A model generated the notes under the pieces. The model had not been told where the DNA came from. It ran no database searches and saw only the letters and a program-made list of their open reading frames with translations. A stretch of DNA of 64,000 bases, from positions 295,583-359,582 of the forward strand of contig NZ_KE384026.1 in assembly GCF_000423485.1 (NCBI RefSeq). The letters are read 5' to 3'. The DNA comes from Propionimicrobium lymphophilum DSM 4903. Lineage in GTDB: Bacteria; Actinomycetota; Actinomycetes; Propionibacteriales; Propionibacteriaceae. Every line of letters begins with the position of its first letter. Position 1 is the stretch's first letter. The translations under genes and the position numbers were made by a program. Below, in pieces: positions 59,688 through 64,000 of the stretch.

Positions 59688-60854
59688 TCAACGAACAGAT
59701 TGTATTCGAGTTTTTCCTGCAAGCGCTACAATGACCAAACCTGAAACGAGCATTAATGACATGGCCGCACGCAATGAAGTAGCTTGCGAAATGAGACCAA
59801 CAATTGGCGGATTAAGAAGCAGCCCGATTCTTAGCATCCAGCTCGCGACGGTGATGCCGAAGCCTTCCGGGAGACCAGGAATTCTACCGGCCGAAGCATA
59901 GGCAGTCGGAACCACTGTGGCGCAGCCGTAGCCTGCAAATAGATAGCCCAACATGACGGTCCAGGTAGTTGGGAATCCGACAACTAGAACTCCACCTACG
60001 CAAATTGCTAAACCACCAACCAGCAGAATTCTTCTTCGCCCATACTTATCGATTAGCAGGTCGCCCAAGATCCTGCCTACGAACTGCGCTCCGATGATGG
60101 CGGTATATCCCAGTCCAGCTATACCGATTGGTGCGCTTACCTCTCGTATCAAATAAAGGATGGACCACCCGCTCCCGAGATCTTCGATCACCACACCAGC
60201 GATGGCTAAAACGCCCAGAGCTAGAAGAGTCACAAGCACCGGCCGTGGCAACCGGAATTTAAGCTTTTGCTCAGGATTCTGATTAGAGCTGACGCTGAAG
60301 CCCTCAGGTATTTTTGCCATTTTGCAGGCAAAGAATGCCACAATAGCCAGGGCCAAAGCTACGACACTCAGATGTACTCCGCGGCCTATACCCAATCCTG
60401 CACAAGCAGATCCCATAAGGGAGCCGAGGGCAGCTCCCAAGCTCCATAAGGCGTGCAACGAATTCATTATCGAACGGTCGTTGTAATCTTCTACGCGCAC
60501 TCCGTGGACGTTCTGAGCGGAATCGACGATTGCGTCCAGAAAACCAAAAGACGCGAAAGCTAACGCGAGGACTATGAGGTTTGAAGCCCACCCAATTAGT
60601 GCAGCGCTTGCGCACAGCAAAAACGTCCCGCAAAGTCCGGTATTTATCGCTCCGAAACGCTTTAGCAGCTGCACCGTGACGCTTACAGCCAGCAAGGAGC
60701 CAACAGAGATCAAGGCGATCATAAAGCCATAGGCGCTGTCGCCAAGGAGAAAGTCTCGTTTTATCTCTGGCAGCCTAGGAACGATGTTTGTGAAAATCGC
60801 TCCATTGGTGAAGAAGAAAAGCGATATTCCTATCCGTGCTTTGACCGGGCTCAT
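59688..60854 (-). CDS. MFS transporter
   Basis: A 388-residue major facilitator protein with 12 predicted helices. It is the short type related to FucP/YbjJ-like proteins: FFFTNGAIFTNIVPRLPEIK, DSAQNVHGVRVEDYNDR and NSLHALWSLGAALGSLMGS. The substrate is unknown. Its start overlaps the panE stop (ATGA). The neighbours, PanE and Ddh, would suggest an amino acid or keto acid substrate, but this is only context. Confidence 0.88.
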   Translation of the reverse strand: MSPVKARIGISLFFFTNGAIFTNIVPRLPEIKRDFLLGDSAYGFMIALISVGSLLAVSVTVQLLKRFGAINTGLCGTFLLCASAALIGWASNLIVLALAFASFGFLDAIVDSAQNVHGVRVEDYNDRSIMNSLHALWSLGAALGSLMGSACAGLGIGRGVHLSVVALALAIVAFFACKMAKIPEGFSVSSNQNPEQKLKFRLPRPVLVTLLALGVLAIAGVVIEDLGSGWSILYLIREVSAPIGIAGLGYTAIIGAQFVGRILGDLLIDKYGRRRILLVGGLAICVGGVLVVGFPTTWTVMLGYLFAGYGCATVVPTAYASAGRIPGLPEGFGITVASWMLRIGLLLNPPIVGLISQATSLRAAMSLMLVSGLVIVALAGKTRIQSVR

Positions 60855-61750
60855 TTTGCGATTCGTTTTAACGTTTCATATGCAAGGTCATGGATAGGCA
60901 CGTCTACTCCCGACTCCCCAGCTAATCGCACTACAGCACCCGGCTGGCCTTCGAATTCGCTTGGCACACCTGTCAATAGGTCTCGTTGCAGGCTGGATGT
61001 CGAATCTTTTGGCTGCGCATCGAGGAATTTCATTATCTGGTCTAGGGAAGCATCGGGGACGTCCACTCCCCTAGCAGTAGCTAAATTCAGCACCTCTGAA
61101 ACTGCAGCACCTAAGCTGCACCGAAGTTCTTTCCGGAGGAATCCGATCGGTTTTTGCGTCATAGCACCCAAAACACCGAATGGCTCCACGAAAGCAAACT
61201 TAAGCCATACGTCCAACCACTCATTGTCGAATCTCGGCACCGGAATACCAGCAGACTTTGCGGCCTGAACTAACCGCTCAGATCTGCCGGATTGGCTGCC
61301 ATCCCATTCACCGAAAGATAGCGAGCCTGGTCCCCCTCTATGGGATATAACGCCGGGCTGATCCGCATTGGCAAAAACTCTTGCAACACCAGGCATAATA
61401 TGGTTTTCACCAATTTCGGTGGCGACAATCGAAGGCGCTTCAACTCCATTTTGGAGTGTGACTACGCCCGTTTCTTTCCCGACTAACGGCTTCAGATGCC
61501 TCAACGCGTCAGGCAGCTGATGAAGCTTAGGAGTGCAAAATACGTAATCTACCTCACCGATTTCGTCAGCATCAGTTGTGGCAAAGACATCTAAATGTAG
61601 CTCGGTATCACCAATAACCCTCAGACCATTGTTCCGAATCGCATCAACAGTGCGCTGTCTAGCTATTAGGGCAACTTCATTTCCGGCTGCGAACAGTTTG
61701 GCGCCATAAAAACCGCCTAGCCCGCCAGCTCCGATCATCGCAAAACGCAT
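60851..61750 (-). CDS. panE: Ketopantoate reductase family (PanE/ApbA)
   Basis: A 299-residue NADPH-dependent 2-dehydropantoate 2-reductase family enzyme, making pantoate for coenzyme A. The N-terminal motif GAGGLGGFYGAKL binds NADPH, VVTLQNGVEAP is the family core, and KFAFVEPFGVLGAMT and ATARGVDVPDA belong to the C-terminal helical domain. Some members act on other 2-keto acids, so the pathway is not sure. ATG is 6 nt after TAAAGT, leaderless. The MFS gene is coupled behind it. Confidence 0.85.
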   Translation of the reverse strand: MRFAMIGAGGLGGFYGAKLFAAGNEVALIARQRTVDAIRNNGLRVIGDTELHLDVFATTDADEIGEVDYVFCTPKLHQLPDALRHLKPLVGKETGVVTLQNGVEAPSIVATEIGENHIMPGVARVFANADQPGVISHRGGPGSLSFGEWDGSQSGRSERLVQAAKSAGIPVPRFDNEWLDVWLKFAFVEPFGVLGAMTQKPIGFLRKELRCSLGAAVSEVLNLATARGVDVPDASLDQIMKFLDAQPKDSTSSLQRDLLTGVPSEFEGQPGAVVRLAGESGVDVPIHDLAYETLKRIAK

Positions 61751-61756
61751 GCTTCA

Positions 61757-61762
61757 ACTTTA
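61757..61762 (-). promoter_or_regulatory. Candidate -10 (TAAAGT) of the leaderless panE operon
   Basis: TAAAGT on the minus strand ends 6 nt before ATG of panE. Confidence 0.45.
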
Positions 61763-61797
61763 ATTCAGAGCTGGCGGAAGGCTAATTTAGACGTTTT

Positions 61798-62940
61798 CTA
61801 GTAGTAAATCATCTGCATGGCAGAGCGAACCTCGTTGAGTGTCTTGTTGCCAACCTCGTTCGCGACCTCGTTACCGTCTGCAAGGATCTTCTCTAGATAA
61901 CCGTGATCTGCCACCAATTCTGCCCTGCGGGCACGAATCGGAGCGAAGTACTCGTTGACGGACTCGGTAACCAGCTTCTTCAGCTGGCCGGCTCCGCCAT
62001 CGCCGATTTCCTCAGCAATTGCTACGGGATCTTGATCAGCGCATAGCGCAGCCAAATTAACCAGATTAGATACCTCAGGACGGTTCTTCGGGTCGAAAGT
62101 GATGTGACGTTCGGAATCGGTGACGGCCTTCTTGATCCGTTTAGCGGTCTCGTCAGAGCTCATGCCGATCTCAATCGTGTTTCCATGAGACTTGCTCATC
62201 TTTTTACCGTCGAGACCGAGAATGCTTGAAGCCCCGCTCAGCAAAGCCTCCGGAGACGGAAATACTGGCTTGTCTTTATCAACACGACCGTAACGCTCAT
62301 CAAATCTACGAGCGATCACGCGAGCCTGTTCCAGGTGAGGCAACTGGTCTTTGCCTACAGGCACCAAATTTGCCTTGCAAAACAGGATGTCTGCCGCCTG
62401 ATGGACCGGATAGGTGAGCAAAAGACCGCTCATCGGACGACCGCCAGTCGCCTCGTGTTCAGACTTCACAGTTGGGTTGCGGTAGAGCTCCGAGTCTGTG
62501 ACGACAGACAAGAAAGGAAGCATCAACTGGTTAAGAGCCGGCACTGCAGAGTGCGTGAAGATAGTGCTCTTGTCAGGGTCGATCCCGACTGCTATGTAGT
62601 TAGCAAGCGCCGAGTAGACACGGTCCTTGATAGGGCCGACGCCATCGCGGTCTGTAATAACCTGGTAATCAGCAATCAGTACAAAGCTCTCGACACCCGC
62701 GTTTTGAAGACGCACGCGATTAGCGAGCGAACCAAAATAGTGCCCAATGTGCAGCTCACCGGTTGGCCTGTCGCCCGTTAGCATTCGGTATTTTTCAGGA
62801 TTAACTGAGAGGTCGTCCTCAATTGCCTTGCTGCGAGACAAGCTAGCCTGTAAAGAAGCCTCAGAAGTCGAATCAGCCAGGTTTTTTTCCACGCTATCTT
62901 CGGTAATTGGCTCTTTGTTATCTTTGTACTGATCTGTCAT
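61798..62940 (-). CDS. trpS: Tryptophan-tRNA ligase
   Basis: A 380-residue class I aminoacyl-tRNA synthetase that charges tRNA-Trp. The HIGH motif is HIGHYFGSL (about residue 64), the KMSKS loop is GKKMSKSHGN, and GGRPMSGLLLTYPVHQAADI is a TrpS signature. There is an N-terminal extension of about 50 polar residues of unknown use. The start ATG is 7 nt after TAGAAT and has no ribosome site, so a longer frame starting at 62976 is rejected. The upstream PHP gene ends within this -10. Confidence 0.95.
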   Translation of the reverse strand: MTDQYKDNKEPITEDSVEKNLADSTSEASLQASLSRSKAIEDDLSVNPEKYRMLTGDRPTGELHIGHYFGSLANRVRLQNAGVESFVLIADYQVITDRDGVGPIKDRVYSALANYIAVGIDPDKSTIFTHSAVPALNQLMLPFLSVVTDSELYRNPTVKSEHEATGGRPMSGLLLTYPVHQAADILFCKANLVPVGKDQLPHLEQARVIARRFDERYGRVDKDKPVFPSPEALLSGASSILGLDGKKMSKSHGNTIEIGMSSDETAKRIKKAVTDSERHITFDPKNRPEVSNLVNLAALCADQDPVAIAEEIGDGGAGQLKKLVTESVNEYFAPIRARRAELVADHGYLEKILADGNEVANEVGNKTLNEVRSAMQMIYY

Positions 62941-62947
62941 GGCAATC

Positions 62948-62953
62948 ATTCTA
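62948..62953 (-). promoter_or_regulatory. Candidate -10 (TAGAAT) of trpS, containing the PHP stop codon
   Basis: TAGAAT on the minus strand ends 7 nt before the trpS ATG. Its first three bases are the TAG stop of the PHP gene. Confidence 0.55.
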
Positions 62954-63808
62954 GAGCACAGAGATTTTTCCGCCATGACTGCGGATTCGAGTCACCAACC
63001 CCTGCAGAGCGCTATGCCTTGTGGTCTCGCTGCCTAAGGCGTGACCGATCTTGCCGGTGCCGTGATAGTCGCTTCCACCAGTGCGCATCAGGCCAAGTCG
63101 ATGCCCGAGTTGCCAAAGAAGATCCCTGCTCACGTTATCTTGGTCCGGGTGGTCGACCTCTATCCCGTCCAAGCCATTTTCCAGCGTCAATTTTTCGATG
63201 AGTTCGGTACTGATATTTTCACCTCTGCCCTTAATAAGTGGGTGAGCCAAAACAGCTGCCCCGCCAGCAGAATGGACAAGATCAATAGCCTTTTCGACAG
63301 GAATTTCGTAGCGTCCCACGTAAGCGGGTTTGCCGTAGGCGAGATACTTTTCAAAGGCCTCATTGCGATGCTTCACATAGCCCGCTGTGACCATTGCGTC
63401 GGCCACATGGGGCCTACCTATAGAATTGCCTGCTGCCTTTTCCTGAACGTCCTCAACTGAGATCTTTATACCCTCTTCGGTTAGCTTTGAAACGATCTGA
63501 GGGATGCGCTCTTGGCGGCTTTTCAGGCACTTGCTTAACTCTCCGAGCAAATCAGCATTGTGAATGTCAGTACCGTAGCCAAGCAGGTGAACCGAATCTT
63601 CTCCCGAGCAAGCACTTATTTCAATTCCGGGGATGACTCTGACGCCAATGCGCCTGCCCATCTCCATGGCCTCGGATAAACCGTCGAAAGTGTCATGATC
63701 GCAAAGTGCTACAACGCCGACACCGGCTTTCTGCGCATTAGCAACAAGCATGGTTGGCGTGTCGGTGCCATCGGAAAACGTTGAGTGTGTATGTAAGTCG
63801 ATTTTCAT
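62951..63808 (-). CDS. PHP-domain phosphoesterase (RNase AM/3',5'-nucleotide bisphosphate phosphatase-like)
   Basis: A 285-residue PHP protein with the metal motifs DLHTHSTFSDGTD at the N-terminus, VALCDHDTFDG, PGIEISA, GRPHVADAM, VLAHPL and GGSDYHG. It is the trinuclear-metal type related to YciV/RNase AM, which removes 5'-end nucleotides and dephosphorylates nucleotide bisphosphates. ATG 63808 shares a base with the stop of the upstream gene (TGATG) and sits 6 nt after GGGGG. ATG 63811 is also possible. Confidence 0.9.
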   Translation of the reverse strand: MKIDLHTHSTFSDGTDTPTMLVANAQKAGVGVVALCDHDTFDGLSEAMEMGRRIGVRVIPGIEISACSGEDSVHLLGYGTDIHNADLLGELSKCLKSRQERIPQIVSKLTEEGIKISVEDVQEKAAGNSIGRPHVADAMVTAGYVKHRNEAFEKYLAYGKPAYVGRYEIPVEKAIDLVHSAGGAAVLAHPLIKGRGENISTELIEKLTLENGLDGIEVDHPDQDNVSRDLLWQLGHRLGLMRTGGSDYHGTGKIGHALGSETTRHSALQGLVTRIRSHGGKISVL

Positions 63809-64000
63809 CATTGTCCCCCAGTAACATTTTCGAACCTGAAGCTTGCCTCTAACGCAGACATAAATTTTTGCCTGTCGCCATAAGGCCACTCTTCGATTCT
63901 AGAGACTCCTGCGGGCAGGCTCAGCCCGAAGTCATAGACAACCGCCGGTTTTCCTCTCAATTTCACCTTGAACGGAAATTCATCGACGATATCGACGCCA
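63808..64000 (-). CDS. C-terminal part of an unrecognised protein (cut by window edge)
   Basis: The last 63 residues of a minus-strand gene, open to the window edge and ending in TGA that overlaps the PHP start. The visible segment includes VDEFPFKVKLRGKPAVVYD, LSLPAGVSRIEEWPYGD and FMSALEASFRFENVTGGQ; no family is recognised. Coupling suggests it is co-transcribed with the PHP gene. Confidence 0.6.
   Translation of the reverse strand, partial: GVDIVDEFPFKVKLRGKPAVVYDFGLSLPAGVSRIEEWPYGDRQKFMSALEASFRFENVTGGQ

Noticed and set aside
1-64000. tRNA, rRNA, CRISPR arrays, insertion sequences, prophage or att sites
   Set aside because: Intergenic gaps were scanned by eye and hold promoters, terminators or pseudogenes only; no cloverleaf, direct-repeat array, transposase or integrase was seen.

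Overview
This 64 kb window looks like the chromosome of an actinobacterium, most likely a member of the Actinomycetaceae or a close relative. The signs are intermediate GC, actinobacterial marker families (AdnAB, UvrD2 with HRDC, UPF0182, PPA1309, DUF3107, a PDZ-Lon protease) and many start codons placed 6-8 nt after a TANNNT hexamer, which is the mark of leaderless mRNAs. The genus cannot be fixed from the sequence alone. No rRNA, tRNA, CRISPR array, insertion sequence or prophage was seen.

Layout. 1-10.7 kb is metabolic and partly eroded: the end of lpd, an IMPACT/YigZ gene, a metNIQ methionine importer with a possible leader peptide, an ahpC-ahpF peroxidase pair, a zinc-type CDF exporter, remnants of a siderophore ABC ATPase and of an MFS transporter on either side of a cytoplasmic GH13 glucosidase, and a DUF1846 gene. 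10.8-16.8 kb runs in one direction: an M23 cell-wall hydrolase, a DUF421 membrane protein, a PAC2 protein, then an sqdB/sqdX-like pair that predicts a sulfoquinovosyl glycolipid, and a small membrane protein. 16.9-22 kb holds a one-polypeptide MmeI-like restriction-modification enzyme, an SGNH hydrolase, a TauE/SafE exporter and a DUF981-like membrane protein.

22-31 kb has a CtpE-like P-type ATPase divergent from a row of Hsp70-like ATPase, rhomboid protease, lipoprotein, PP2C phosphatase and two M16 peptidase subunits, which reads as an envelope proteostasis or signalling set. 31-58.7 kb resembles the mycobacterial Rv3193c-Rv3211 neighbourhood as I recall it: UPF0182, PPA1309, PDZ-Lon, zincin, SppA, a zinc ribbon, UvrD2, NudC, AdnB, AdnA, cold-shock protein, DUF3107, a ferritin-like protein and a DEAD-box helicase. 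The striking difference is a complete recC-recB-recD operon lying between uvrD2 and nudC, so two end-resection machines (RecBCD and AdnAB) and UvrD2 share about 17 kb.

58.7-64 kb is a minus-strand run: meso-diaminopimelate dehydrogenase, an MFS transporter, PanE, TrpS, a PHP phosphoesterase and a gene cut by the window edge. The strongest leads are the predicted sulfolipid operon, the RecBCD insertion into the AdnAB locus, the Hsp70/rhomboid/PP2C/M16 row and the recurrent leaderless-promoter grammar.
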